Shown: in pieces, positions 1 to 13,074 of the stretch | Numbering within the stretch: position 1 is the stretch's first letter | Layout: every line of letters starts with the position of its first letter | Assembly: GCF_032854445.1 (NCBI RefSeq) | Contig: NC_088295.1 | Location: forward strand, 60,927,249-60,991,248 | Direction: 5' to 3' | DNA: 64,000 nt | Source: Liolophura sinensis | Lineage: Eukaryota; Mollusca; Polyplacophora; Chitonida; Chitonidae | Position numbers and translations under genes: made by a program | Notes under the pieces: model-generated | Seen by the model: only the letters and a program-made list of their open reading frames with translations | Told to the model about the DNA's origin: nothing | Databases searched by the model: none

Positions 1-412
1 ATTAGTGCGAACTGTTTGTTTTGTTCTTGAGGTTTGTACATATGTTCTCACTTTGGAATATGTCCAAGCTGTAGTTTGCGAATAACGCTTTTATGATGAT
101 GGTTTGTCAAAAGCGGACGTATGTTAATAAATATCTATTCATCACTGTAAAACGCCACTGTAAAACATCGTGGCATCTAACAAGGTCTTCACGCCGAAAT
201 CTGCCTCTTGCCAATCAGTCCACGTTAAGGAACCATAATTATCGAGTCAGTGAACGCTAATTTAAGGTCAGTGTTACTTCTGAGGGAAACATTTTCCGTT
301 ATAAAGCACCGCACAGGTACGCATATAACATTTATCCAAGTCGTCTCAAGCGTAGATATTATGCAGGTACCCTTGTCCCTTGTCGTGTTTTAGAAGGCAC
401 TGAGTTTCAGTC

Positions 413-414
<2 letters not shown>

Positions 415-484
<70 letters not shown>
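415..484. repeat. (TA)n microsatellite
   Basis: About 35 uninterrupted TA dinucleotides. They are absent from the partner duplication near 11,530, so they arose after that duplication. The short open frames of alternating Tyr/Ile across it are not genes. Confidence 0.95.
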
Positions 485-486
<2 letters not shown>

Positions 487-1148
487 TCAAACATACGTAC
501 TTGTAGATATACACAAACTTGTTCTCATCCAGATAACGCAGTGGATTCACACTGACACCCCAACGTGGCCTTTTTCGGACACTAACTGTACATTATATGT
601 ACCGTCTGAAATATAAAAGGACTAAAAGGACAATAAGAAATAAAGGCCGATTTAAAACTAAACTGTATTTAAGTGCATATTTTTCCAATATTTTGATGCT
701 TCATTTTTGGGGAACGTATAGTACGGCATTCCGCAGCCTCGTTTCCAAACCATATGTTCAACAATTTTGGTTTATCCGTCAGGATTTATCAAATCTTTAA
801 ACGATCTGGATCCAGTAATTTTGAAAACGACACTCCACAATGGCGAGATAAGCACAGTTCCTACCATGTTGTCTATGTACATTTATCTTTGACGAAGGCT
901 TTTTCCTGTGGGAGTGCCTTCTAGTTAATACAAGAAAAGACGATAATGCTTTTCCTACTTCTTTGTCTGGAAAGCGACCTACGGAATGTTAAGCAGGAAT
1001 ATGGATGAAATTTTGCGCTCAGGTTATTCTTGGACTACGGCCCAGTTAATTATATTGTGGCGGTGATACCTATCCAGAATTTTATCAAACCAATTTCACA
1101 TCAATGACACAAAGGTCATACATGCCAAAAAATGCCCTTTGGCCTGTT

Positions 1149-1149
<1 letters not shown>

Positions 1150-1186
<37 letters not shown>

Positions 1187-1206
1187 GGTGGTGGGGGGGG
1201 GGGGGT
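1150..1206. repeat. (GT)n microsatellite followed by a poly-G run
   Basis: About 18 GT repeats, then a short interruption and about 13 consecutive G residues. It is a simple repeat with no coding meaning. Confidence 0.95.
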
Positions 1207-2498
1207 CAGGTGTACACTTAAATTTGGTGGCAAGTTGTCGGTTAATATACATAAACATGTATTTTGTAGGAAATGACTGATGTATGAAAAAGTCGTGATA
1301 AGAAATGACCATCGTTTGTAAAAGACCGAGTAACGTGTTATTAAACCAGTTAGAGCGTGTAACTAACTGTGCGTGTAACAGCTTATGCTGGTGTGACTGT
1401 GGCCGTTAGTAGGTACATTTATCAGGTATCCTGGACTTCTTCCAGTTCTGCCCATTTTTTTCCATCCAGAAAACTGATTAACATGCTTGGATGTTGTAGT
1501 AACATTTCTATCAATCAAATATAGACCTAAACAACAAACAGGGGGAAATCTGCCATATCAAAACTCTTTCTGATAACAAATAAATAACAAAAGATATAAG
1601 CATAGATTAGTTTTTAGAAGAAGTGAAAATTAGCCACAATAGGAGGTAGTTGTTTTTCTTAATATATAGCCAATGTACTAATAAAGCCTAACTCATGACA
1701 AACCACAATCAAAACGTTATAGTATTTGCTTGTTTAGTGAAGCGAACATTTACACTTACCTGTGTCACTTTTCATCCGACACGTCTCGTCACGGTGCTAT
1801 GGTTTGTCAGCAACATATCGTCTGATGTTAGTTGCTGGTACACTCAAAAACGGCTGTACATTCTCCGCTGAAAACTGCTGACGAACCATTCAGTGCTTTA
1901 CTGAGCAAATACCTTTCAGCCCGATTGGTCAATAGAGTTTGAAAAATTGCAAATAAAAACCGTTTTTCTGTTAGAACGTATAGTAGCAAATCAAAACGTG
2001 ATCATGAAAACTATAAATCAAACAGAATAGAAAGTCCGAGCCTGTCGTGAAAAAGTTGACACCGAAGGTACATTTTCTTTGATGCTTCGTATAATTATTG
2101 ATGTAGAAACATGTACACATTAAACCCTTTTGAATAATATATGCGATACTGGGAAATAATCTGGAAATAATCTGTATTGATCATAAACACAAATGCATTA
2201 TCTCACGTTCCAAAATGCAACAGAAAAATAGAAATAAAAAAATAATGAAAACCAAAACATTACAAAACAACAATTTTATGCGTGAGCTACACGCCACTTA
2301 CATGTACGCACAGTAGAAATGTAAAAAGTTTGTTTTGTAGCAACACAGATATAAAAAGTCACAACAAGGTCTATAATTTGATGCAGGTCCAATCATTCTG
2401 GCGTTTATAGTTCTCGTTCCACAGGGCAATATGCGATTTCTTCAAAATAGCGGATATCCGGAAATTCCTTATTTCAACGTGCATAGCAAACTATATTT

Positions 2499-2531
2499 TA
2501 ATCTCCCGGGTTCTCTGCCTGGGAGATTATA
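2499..2531. other. Short perfect hairpin
   Basis: TAATCTCCC and GGGAGATTA flank a 12-13 base loop. It is an isolated 9-bp inverted repeat in otherwise unremarkable DNA. No downstream T-run or gene gives it a function. Confidence 0.5.
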
Positions 2532-3835
2532 CAAAAACAACACTCCCTGATTTTCAATGTTTTATTTTCTTCCCTCAAATCTTCAGTAAGAGTCTTGCGG
2601 CATTTGGATTCAGTGCAAAAAATTGCATCATTATGTGGTCAAAGTAGCGATAAAATGGAAACACAGTAAAAAATGAGTCAGACATTTGCATACCTGCCGT
2701 CAACCAAGATCGGCTTTCCAGGTAAGTAATGGCAAGGCCACTTCGCAAAAGGACCTATAGCACAAACCACCAAAGAGCTAAGAAAGCGAATAAAGTAAGA
2801 AAATAGGACAGAATCATAAACAGAGAAGCAGTGAACAGTTTTCAGTGATGTAGGCGATTGAGTAAAATCAGTATTCAAACCATGTACCATGACAGAATGT
2901 AAGTTGTCGATAACAAGATATGTATCTCATTTTCGCTTTGATGGCAATTATTCGTATATGCCACGTGGGGATCTAATTCAACGTGATGACTGTACGGCCC
3001 CGGGGTAAGTGAAGTAGAGCCCACGCAACGATTAGTGCGGCTGGAGAAAAGATTTTTGACGGGGTTTTTTTTATATAAATCCGATATCCCGTCTATGTCA
3101 CGTGGCATAAGTTACCGCGTTTTTGATGTGCAATATTTCAAACCATAGTTAAAACAGCCAATAAAAATCGAGTTTTGGTCTCGTGGTTGTATCTGGGACT
3201 TCGTCAAAAACTTGTGGTAAATACTCCTGACAAAAAGACAAAATATAACTGAAGACGTACAGTATAAAGAGTAAAACCAGTGCAGCGACGACAGTGTGAT
3301 AGTTGGCAAATGATCACACGTAACCGATGAAATACAGCCTCTGGTTAATTTACCTCAGCGATGGCTTTGTTCTAACCGATCCGCAAATTAGTCTAGTACA
3401 TTGGTAAAGCTACACGTGTTATTCAACTTGCTATTCGTCATTTAGACTAGAGAAAATGTAAAAAATGTAAATGAGAAGAATGTTTCATTTAGATTAATGG
3501 ACCTTGAACATGATTCTTCTATATCCACCTTCTCATGTTGTGTATTTACTGTCTTTTCTTGTGTAACATTTATTAACATTTAAATTTAATTTGAACCGGA
3601 AATTTAAAACCTGACACTGGTCAGGAGCAATTCGGCTGAGGTAGGATAAACGTCCAATTTTATTCAAATCAAAAAGCCTGCGTCTTCGATATTACTACAT
3701 GTAACATACCTTATATATGTCTAACAGGATCATTGCCCAAAATTAAATCGTAGTAAAGCAACTGGTAAGAATATAGATATGTCGAGTGCAATCTACTACT
3801 TGTCTTTAATCCATGACAAGAGACAGAAACTGTAT

Positions 3836-3972
3836 CACAATAGAGCAATGGGTCATGGGTTTCCCCCGGGCTCTGCCCGGTTTCCTCCCCCATAACCCTG
3901 GCCGCCGTCGTATAAGTCAAATGTTCTTGAGTACGACGTAAAACACTAATCAAATGAAATAAATAAACAATA
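3836..3972 (+). mobile_element. SINE family A, 5'-truncated copy
   Basis: It matches the 3' two thirds of the full-length SINE at 7,930-8,197: the gggtttcccccgggctctgc block, then the ggccgccgtcgtataagt block, then the gtaaaacac tail with an AATA-rich end. It is flanked by direct repeats of caatagagcaatg on both sides. That is a target-site duplication typical of LINE-mediated SINE insertion, so truncation happened at insertion. Confidence 0.85.
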
Positions 3973-4164
3973 GAGCAATGTGTTGTTTAGCCTGACAATT
4001 CCCGAAATTTTTCCTGCCGAAAGAAATTCGGGGCAAACGTTATATATACCACAGTTTATCCCTTCCTTTCATATGACGATCTATGGCGAAAAAATTTTTA
4101 TACACTGTTTATTCTTCAAATACGTGCGTGAAGATACATGTATTCATAACGGCGATATCAATCG

Positions 4165-4504
4165 CAAATGATCCGCTTCGGGAGCGGTAGATCCAGGATT
4201 AATCCTGTATCGAGTCACACCTAAGACTTTAAAAGAGGCAGTTGTAACTTCCTCGCTTGACGTTCAGCATGAAGGGGAGAGTGCAACGACTGGTTCACCC
4301 GTATCAGTATAATGGCTCAGGTGGTGCGGATTACTTACCTTCGGTATGTCGTCTCAGTGAAGCAGCACTAGATAAAAGAGTGGTGGAAATCCGTCCTGCA
4401 ACAAGGAGGTACATTACATACACCCTAAGGATTCCTTCGTCGTCATATGGCTGAAAAATTTTTGAGCACAACGTTAAACCCCAAACACTCACTCACTCAC
4501 TCAA
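4165..4504 (+). mobile_element. SINE family B copy
   Basis: A tRNA-like head (gatccgcttcgggagcggta followed by a gtagatccaggat block) leads into a family-specific body (agactttaaaagag, gttgtaacttcctcgctt, cagtgaagcagcact, cgtcgtcatatg) and ends in a cactcactcactcact tail. The same order is found at 22,345-22,655 and 47,780-48,090. The 5' end of this copy is shortened relative to the copy at 47,780. Confidence 0.85.
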
Positions 4505-5449
4505 TCCCGATTGATGTTAAAAGTGCCGAGCGAAGATTCCTAAATGACTAAACCAAACAGGATTGTTTTCCCTTGAATTTCTCACATGAAATGAAAGTTC
4601 TCCGGCAACAGAATTCCATTGAATTGGGAATTCCATCTCTTGCACAAAGCGGTCGTAATCTTGACTGAATGTAACTAATATGGCAACATATGGTTTTAAC
4701 ATTTGAGTTCTCAGAAAGTCTCAAGGGGCACTGTTTCGATTCATGGTATCAAAGTTCACTTTATATGGAAAGTATCATAACAGTGTGTAATCCGCGATGA
4801 TGGATCAGCTCTCGTTGTTCTGAGGTCGGCACGACATCGTGTTTGAAAGGAATGACTACATGATGATAACAGGCAGACTTCAAATCATGAGAACAGATAC
4901 ATTATCGTGGTACATTCATTTTTATGATGATGTATTTATCACATACCTTTATTTTTATGTACTGAATGGTTACAACGCACACCGTGCTTTTTCATCAATC
5001 ATCTGGATAAACATCTGTCTAGAACTAAAATGCAGTTCATCTATAAATGAGCTCAATTTCTTCAGTTCGAATAAGATTATTTCCTTTGAATTTTCATTTC
5101 ATTAGTTTTAATTGCCGAATTTGTAATATAAATCAACATACTGAACATTCGCGAGCTTAGACTCTTACAAGGACGCCATTTCAGGAAACGCTGTCAAATC
5201 CCTACGAGACGTGAGTTATGCTAGCAAAGTTTCAACGTTTAAAATCACATCTTGTTTGAAAGGAGCGACTACACACTGATGACTGAATTGGAGGTTTGGC
5301 CCAACAACAATCATGTAACGTCTGCATTTGATGAAAATATCAACCTCGTGCGGTCGTGCAACCACTGATCGTGTGGGGACTGTAGGTCTGGTGACACCAC
5401 TGGAAATGCACCGGTGGAAATTAATGATAAAACCACTGACGACTGTCGT

Positions 5450-5822
5450 GAGTGTGTGAGTATGGCGAAAATTACTTCACGAAACTGAGTATAAGGAAAA
5501 GTTACAACAATAATTGAGGTCAGTAAACATTATGATTATAAGTTTCTTCAGAAATGCTTGGCCAGCTTTTTCGGCGCTCACTGTGGTCTCCGCTACAATC
5601 ATATAGATGGTGTGTGGAACAACGACGAGGGCAAAACAAGCGGATACAGAAAGAATCATCGTGGTTTATCTGGACGTGTTTTGCAACGTCCTTCGCAGAT
5701 GGCCCGGTAGTGTCGTTGGCTCCAGTCAGTTTCCTGTGGCGACGATTGGACAGCATCCATCCTATAATCACGCCGAAATAGCCGTAACGACAAGGAAACA
5801 TGGAATTATTCCATATATGGCG
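5450..5822 (-). pseudogene. Rhodopsin-family (peptide-receptor-like) GPCR relic, TM5-TM7
   Basis: On the minus strand, pieces in two frames spell the end of a class A GPCR. A TM5-like piece (IYGIIPCFLVVTAIS) is followed, after a frame change, by a basic third loop (MLSNRRHRKLTGANDT). After a second change near 5,664 come a TM6-like piece (SVSACFALVVVPHTIYMIV) and a TM7-like piece ending TDLNYCCNFSLYSVS, which resembles the conserved NxxNYxxNFxxYxxS end of molluscan and annelid peptide receptors. The frame after YSVS hits TGA directly before a residual NFR. Two frame changes plus a nonsense codon mark it as broken, unless introns or sequencing errors are involved. TM1-TM4 were not found in the adjacent 700 bases. 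The family call is from motif memory, not a search. Confidence 0.55.
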
Positions 5823-7664
5823 GACCGGATATATATCCCGTTGCATACTACATGTATCTCTGCGAATTACTCACCTATCAGCGAAGTGTCCAGAGTCCAA
5901 TGTCTCAATCTTTTTATTTTCTCACATTAGGACATAACGGTGAGACAAGAAGGCAGTCGCACCATCTGGTCGTTTATGTGACCTTTGTCAGCGATCGCTT
6001 TTGTACGAGTGAAAGGCTACGATTTTTAAACAAGTGGTAATATCTCAATGAATATCTTTTCATCTCTTAAACAATCGTCCTGCCTGGTCGCGCGTGACAA
6101 TGATTCCTATCTCCTCCTGATCAGACTCTTTTGGTCGAACATAAAAGTAGTGTCAGAGTAAACACGAAGTGATGGCATCGCCTGTATGCGTTTACTAATG
6201 CACACGAACAATACAACCTCTGAATGAAGGATTCTCAATTAATATAGCGTGCAAATATACATACTTATCCATCTCTTATAGAGGATTTGTTTTGTCGTGT
6301 TTAAAAGGCTGGATCATGCGTAGAGTATCACCCGAAGCATGATTTGCCGCAACCTATATACTCTACTGGACAGGAAGATGTGAAGGCCATTGCTGAAAGC
6401 CATATTCTTTATAGCACATGATTTTAAGTATTTAAATCATTCTTCCCTAACAAAAAAGTAGAAGTATATGATGAAAATTTAGCAATTTATCAACCCGTGT
6501 CCTATGGCACCAGCTCTTTAGGATACAGATAACTGTGCACATTGTCACGTGACCTTTATTCTGTTCGTTCAAACAACACCTTGTGGCAAAGACCACGCTA
6601 AACTGGGGTAGATTTCACATGAAAGACGATTAAAAACTGTCCATAAACATAGTCGTTTTTTTTGAAACCATTTTCTAACTAGTATAATTGTGTCACAAGA
6701 TCAGTTGCCATCTGTTGTGATCCAGAAGGTACCTATTACGACACATCCGTACTATTTGCCTGAAATAATTCGTTTGAATGTTAAATCAGCGAATGAATTT
6801 GTGAATCTATATGTACATGCATTCTGAATGATGAAATGTAGCAGGCTAATGTGTGTTTAGTAGGAATAACCTTGTGTGATGTCACTAGTCCCACTGTGGT
6901 CAGAAAAGGCAAGGATAGAAAAAATTTTGCATTTAATAGGTTAAACAGACTAAAAAATAATAAATCAACCTATTTTTCTGGACAGGTTTTAATGGTCTTT
7001 CATCTGTTACATACTTCATTTTAGTGTTTCTTTGCCTTCAAAGTGGCGTTCATGGGCTCTTATACGCCCGCCATGCTGCTCTTGAACTCCTTAAGGAATA
7101 CGTTGTGAGTTAAGTGCTCCCATACGTATGCGTCGATGTTCTGCGAATAACGCTTCAGTCTTTTTCTTTAGTGAAGAGCTTTTATTATTAAAAAAACGTT
7201 AATACTCAATGTCATGAAATGAGGTATTTATCAAGCTGTTCAGTCCAGACTTGTTGATATAGGGGACTTTTAATGTTTCCAAAATCTAAAACATTCATTT
7301 AAATTATAAGATATACATAATGAAAATATAACTTTATGAAAAAGAGCCATGTGCTTTTATTTTAAAAAAGTGTTTTCACAGCAGTAATCAATTCAAGCAT
7401 AATCATCCCATTAAATGGAAGTAAATGAAGAGTATTTCATATTACATAAAGAACAGAAAGCAGTTAATGAAAGATACCCATAATGTAATAATTCTTACAC
7501 CATGAGTACCACTCGGTAACCGTTACACAATGGTTGCCTATATTCTAATGACTTACATTAGATCATTTTACTACAGTACCGGCGTTTGTATACTGTGACC
7601 AAAATGGGTAGTTTTCTTTTTATTATTGTATATTGTGTATTATACAATGTGAATGAGGCCTGAC

Positions 7665-7925
7665 ACATAACCTGCCATTACAGATCCTTGTTTTTCCAAC
7701 ACACATTTCGCCATTCCAGTGCCATGTTTTCCAGACATATAACCCGCCATTGCAGTATATTGTCTTCCTGACAAATAATTCGCCATTACAGTACCTTGTT
7801 TTTCTAACACATAACCCGCCATTACAGTACTTTGGTTTCCTGACACATAAACCTGTCATTACAGTACCTTGTTTTTCTCACACATAAACCTGCCATTACA
7901 GTAGTTTATTTTCCTCACACATTTA
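7665..7925. repeat. 36-bp minisatellite
   Basis: About seven imperfect copies of a unit resembling cacataacccgccattaca followed by gtaccttgtttttct. The period of 36 is a multiple of three, which explains the repetitive open frames on the minus strand (CNGGLCVRKTRY-like). Those frames are a by-product of the period. A SINE is inserted directly at the right edge. Confidence 0.9.
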
Positions 7926-7929
7926 TTTA

Positions 7930-8197
7930 GGGGCCTCCGTGGCTCAGTTGGTTAGCGCGCTAGCACAGCGTAATGACCTAGGAGCTTCTCACCAATGCGG
8001 TCGCTGTGAGTTCAAGTCCAGCTCATGCTGGCTTCCTCTCCGGCCGTAAGTGGGAAGGTCTGTCAGCAACCTGCGGATGGCCGTGGGTTTCCCCCGGGCT
8101 GTGCCAGGTTTCCACCCACCATAATGCTGGCCGCCGTCGTATAAGTGAAATATTCTTGAGTACAGCGTAAAACACCAATCAAATAAATAAATAAATA
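7930..8197 (+). mobile_element. SINE family A, full-length copy
   Basis: It starts with a tRNA-derived head (gcctccgtggctcagttggt, A-box-like; gtgagttcaagtcc, B-box-like). A conserved body follows (cgggctctgc-type block; ggccgccgtcgtataagtg; gtaaaacaccaatcaaa), ending in an AAATA-repeat tail. It is flanked by direct repeats of cacacatttattt. This is the reference copy for the other family A fragments in the window. Superfamily membership (for example the broadly distributed animal MetaSINEs) is possible but untested. Confidence 0.92.
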
Positions 8198-8324
8198 CAC
8201 ACATTTATTTTGAAATTCAAACAGGCTATTGTTGGGAAAGCACATACGCCTTAATGTGCATAATATGCAACTATGCACGTGAAGGAAAGTCATCAAGTAA
8301 TGAATATATTGTACACAAAAGAGG

Positions 8325-8327
<3 letters not shown>

Positions 8328-8401
<74 letters not shown>
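8328..8401. repeat. (TA)n microsatellite
   Basis: About 36 TA units. Open frames crossing it on both strands are artefacts of the repeat. Confidence 0.95.
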
Positions 8402-8406
<5 letters not shown>

Positions 8407-11159
8407 GAAAATAATGTATATTATACCAGGTACTTTGATGCCTGTTCATTTTCATTTTTCTAACGCTTTTTCTCGGGATTATTTTTATTTTTATGTACCA
8501 TCTAGTGATAAAGACAAGCATAGAGAATATGCGGCTTTGATCTTCTTCTCACGGCCTATTGCAAAAGGCTGGGACAATACACTGTTAAAAGCTTCATTCC
8601 TGTTCCCATGCGAAACTGTAGCGACAAATTTGATGCAGGTTTAAATGTAGAACAGGTGAAAACTGTAATTATTTCTGAACATTTTTATATATAACGTGAA
8701 AAAAAGCATATCAAAAGAAAATAATAATTATACAACTAAGCCCGAAATGTTAAAAAGCTGAAATGTTTTAAAAAATAAAATGTTTTGTTGAATAGTTTTT
8801 AGACCAACCGAGGCACACTGGCGAAAATATTGATATTTCGAGTGTAATCTACTGCTTGACTTTAATCTCATGACAGAAGGGCAGAAAAAGAACCCAAATG
8901 TAATGTTCAGTCTGATTAATAACTACATGGACACGCTTGGAATATTTACAGCCCAAAGAAATTTGATCTAAAGTTGTGTAGACCAAGGTTCATCCGTGTC
9001 GCATTTTTCAAATACAATATAAAAGTTCTCCAACAACAGATTCAGGTAAGAGTAATTTATTATGACAAGGAAGAAAATCCACTGTTGAATTCAATGTAGT
9101 TTCTACTTTAACTTCATCGTGAGAGTTGAGAATCACAGAATTTTGGGAGTAGGCAAGATTACCAGATTTCTGGTTCTCCGGTTTCCTGGTTCTCACAAAG
9201 TATCAAACTGTTTCAAATTTCTTAAACTGAAACACATTATTGTTACTGACATAGGTGCTGTTTGCCATTTCACCGTGTAAGACTTTTACCACTTTTACCA
9301 AAATGTCTATTTATGATGACGCTTACTAAAAAAAGCTTTGTGTGGATTCCAAGCAGGCTAACAGGCCATCTCCAAACGCTATAAAATTGGCCAATCAGCA
9401 AACTTGAAGATTCTGGTAGGTTTAAAGAGCAACTTTTGACAGAGTGCAAACACAGATGACATATCGCGATGGTAACCCAAAACTCTAAACTGGTTGCTTT
9501 CCTTCCATGCCAAAATTGAAATACCAATATTTGTAACATCCATATTTTGTTTATATTACTCAGTCTAACAAATTTCTATATATAAAAGTACTGAATGTGA
9601 AATTCCTTCTCAAGCGGTGGTGTGAAAACCCTTGTCCGATTTCCAAAAGCCTAAATGGCCGGGTTTTATTTACAAATCAATTGTCTGAAATGTACAACAG
9701 CAAGACAACTTCTGCTTTCGAGGTTGTGCTGAGAATTATGGATATTATGTTACGGTATAAAATAAAGATACAAATACAAGGCACGCGTTTTAGATAAAAT
9801 AGTGTACGGACATTTATAATTTTGATAATAATGGCACTAAAATTTTGAAAGAAAAAAAAAGAGTACCTCTATGCACAATTTTCACGCCTTCCAGGGTTGC
9901 ATGAGTCCAAGAACAAGGTGTGTTGCCATGTTTGCGAAAAAGGCAATCGGAAAAAGCACCGGCATGTAACTGGGTATCAACCGTTCGGACGTCGCAAGTC
10001 CAGTGCTTTAATAGATTTGTTTAATTCCTGCAAACATGATTTGACTGAGATCAGACTTGAACATTCTGTTAGTCTTCACGAATGTCAGTGTGGTAGAAGC
10101 ATTGAAAGCATTGGTTTCATTTTCAACGATAGACGTCGTATTTTCAGTTCCGCGATCTCAACATATTTGACCCATCGTTTGACTGAAAGTCAATTTTTGT
10201 TCAGTTCTTAAAATTTGTTGCCTTAATACCCATCCGGTACCCGTATCTAAAATGACAAAATCTGAGTTTAATTACACATCTTCCACACTGTGAAGGACGT
10301 TTGCAAGCCTACATAGAAATTTGTCGCAAAATGTCGCAAAATGTTGCAAAACTACTACTTGATAGGTGGGTGCAAATGTTGTTGTTATAGGCAGGGGGTG
10401 TTAAACTTCGAACAGGCACAGGTTTCTGACTCTTGGCTTAATGACAAGAATATTCGTAACCTTTTCTCAGTGCTGTGTAAGCTGCTGTACTCTGCGTGTA
10501 TCTATGTGTATGTCGACTGATCGAAAGTCGGTATCATAGGGAACTTTCCGAACGCTGCGCATGTGCTTCGTGCCCTTACGGTTGAATATTAATGAAGCAA
10601 AATGGTCCGCCCTCTGTGTTAAATTCGAATAACGGCAGTACTTCTATGGGGTCGTAGAAGCTACATACTAAATGAATATTTTTTATTTCAACGTAAGTGA
10701 TTTAGTTTATAAACGAACTTTAAAACTTCATTATGACGTCACAATCAGAATTTGCTTAAAAGTCCAAATTTTGGTCGACAATGTCCCTCTAAAGGTGTCA
10801 GTTTCATCAAAGAAATCTGTGATGTACTCAATCCCGAGCTTCCTGCCAGAGTGCGTCAAAGAAAAAAAAAGAAAGAAAGAAAAGTAATCTGGAAAAGGCA
10901 AACAGTATTTCATCATTTTTTCCTACGTCACAACTTTCTAAATGGACAAAAAACGACTAATTACTTCCCAGTTAAAAGTAACGTCGTTACTCTTTCTCGC
11001 TGTGGGTGGGTTTGCCTCCAGTTCCAGTGGAATAATGTTGCAGCTGTACCATCCGAACGTTTGACATGACTTATGTTACCGATCTTCTTAATTGCCAGTG
11101 ATATTGTAATTTTCGTCCTAATTTTGTCGGCGACCGAAACGCTGTTATCAAACACTGAC
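8402..11159. other. Gene-free stretch
   Basis: AT-rich DNA without a frame, splice pattern or motif I can defend. A short stretch at about 10,785-10,860 (aaggtgtcagtttcatcaaa) recurs in diverged form at 15,290-15,360, so at least one old dispersed repeat is present. Confidence 0.5.
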
Positions 11160-12349
11160 ATTAATGCGGACTATTTGTTTTGTTCTTGAGGTTTGAATGA
11201 AAACACACAGTAATGAGGCCTAGGACATCACTTGAGGATATGTACAAGATGGAGGTCACGATTGACTGTTATGTGTTGATGATTTGTTAAAAGAGGAAAA
11301 TAGAAATAATTGTTAGTCACCGTATAAAAACATTGTCACGTTATTTGCTTACGTTTAATAAGGTAAACACACCGAAGCTTGTCTCCCACCGATCCTTCTC
11401 TTTCAATCAAGTAAAATTATCGAGTCCGTGAACGCTAAATAAGGTCAATATTATTTCTGAGCGAAACATTTTCAGTTACAAAGCACCACACAGGTACGCA
11501 TACAACATCTATCCCTCTGCTGTAGTTTTCATACTCTTTGTCACGATTTACAAAGTATTATGATATGTTCAGCCATGCATAGACGCACAGTAAAGTCATA
11601 TCAGAGAAAACAAAAAAGTTCGGACTAAACTCCTTTGCATCCATTTTAACTGATTAATGTATGTTCCTGAAACTGAAACCTTCAAAAAACCACCAAAACT
11701 TAATCAAAGAAAGCTAGGACTGAAGCATGTAACTTTAAATTCTAAAATGGAATGTGACAAAACCACGCATAAAACATGAGCTGAAACATACATGTATGAC
11801 ATACTACTCGCATAACATTATCAAGATAATGCCGTGGATTAAATGACAAACCAACGGGGGCTTTTTCAGCCAATAACTGTCGGTTATATGTACCCCAATA
11901 ACACATAATTTGGTTCGACGACGTATTTACATAACTGGGCATTAAGCAATAAAGGCCGATTCTGAAACACTTTTACATACAGTTCTAGTGAAATAGTCTT
12001 CAGTAGGGCGTAAACAGGCCCAACGTGAGTCACATATTTTAAAGCTGAGAATAGGTGATCCACTGGGAATGTCAATCGGTGCATATATAAAACAATATAC
12101 AAAGTGGATTGTATGTCACGCTTTTGTTTACCAGCACCATCGTAACCTTCTTTGGTGTATTTTTGCAATATTTTGATGCTTCATTTTGGAGAACGTATTG
12201 TAGACATTCCACTGCCTCATTTTCAAGGCACCCGTTCAAACATTCCGGTATCAGACAGGTATATATGTCATTTAGAAAGTGGATTAAGTAACGGTATTAT
12301 CGCCATTAGGTATTGCACTTTCTGAATACAGCACAGATTCTAGTGCTGA

Positions 12350-12480
12350 AAATTGGCTGAGACCACTGAGGGTTTCGAACCAGCCACCTCACATTCAGGC
12401 ACCTAATCGCCAGCAATACATGTCAACCGTCTAGATCACTCGACCAACAGGTCTGACTCTGAGGTCGCTAGTTCAAACCA
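12350..12480 (-). repeat. tRNA-derived sequence (Ser/Leu-like), probable SINE head or tRNA pseudogene
   Basis: Read on the minus strand, this contains an A-box-like TGGTCGAGTGATCTAGACGG and, about 60 bases later, a perfect B-box GGTTCGAAACC. The spacing suggests a class II tRNA (Ser or Leu type) with a long variable arm. The acceptor ends do not pair convincingly and no clean anticodon arm is evident, so a tRNA-derived repeat is more likely than a working tRNA gene. Confidence 0.5.
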
Positions 12481-13074
12481 TTCTTTATAATTGCGCTATA
12501 CAAAATAAAAACAGTGTTTTCTTATTGTCAGTGTACATTTACTTGTGTTTTTGACCCCCTGGGAATGGCCCTAGATTTATCCTGGGAATGGCCCTAGTTT
12601 CTTTCCTACTTGTCTGCCTGGATATTGGTCTATAAAAATTTACGCAGGGATTTGGATGAAAATGTGCGCTCAGGTTTATATTGAGACGGTAACCGTTATT
12701 CTGACCTGTATGAAACTAATTTGACTTCACTGACGGAGAGGAGATAAATGCAGAGAACTAGCCTTAAGTACAAGTATTTCTGTCAGGTATACTGGCTTTC
12801 TTCCGGCGCTGCCCGGCCTTTTTTCCAGAAACCTAGTTGATCTGCTGGAGTGTAGTAGTAAAAATTTCTATCAATCAAAAATAAGATCGTAATAGCAAAC
12901 TTCAGGAGGTATCACAGTCACCTTGTCTTTTTTTTGTTTTTTTTTTATTCTTTTCAGTATATAACTGTTGGTTTTTATTTGTGCTAATAATACCTAGCTA
13001 ACGACTAACTGTGATCAAAACGTTATAGTATTTACTTGTTTAGTTAAGCGAACTTTTGTACTTACCTGTGTCAT

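Larger units (their letters stand above)
1..2305. repeat. Segmental duplication, copy 1 (partner 11,160-14,535)
   Basis: The block from the window edge to about 2,305 is matched, in the same order and orientation, by 11,160-14,535. Examples are the shared opening text (tttgttttgttcttgaggtt), the cctgtgtca/ctcgtcacggtgctat stretch near 1,760, and the shared stretch cattggtcaatagagttt-like near 1,925. The copies are clearly diverged, with many substitutions and indels. The left limit is unknown because the window begins inside it. I see no convincing coding exon in it. Confidence 0.7.

Noticed and set aside
7930-7995. Working tRNA gene
   Set aside because: The tRNA-like head belongs to a SINE with a body, a tail and target-site duplication, and occurs many times in the window.
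8063-8521. 152-codon minus-strand frame through a TA microsatellite
   Set aside because: It spans SINE and (TA)n sequence (IYIYIY run), so it is an artefact.
10672-11161. Overlapping frames of 60-105 codons on both strands
   Set aside because: No motif, signal peptide or splice context. Opposing frames are equally long, as expected by chance.
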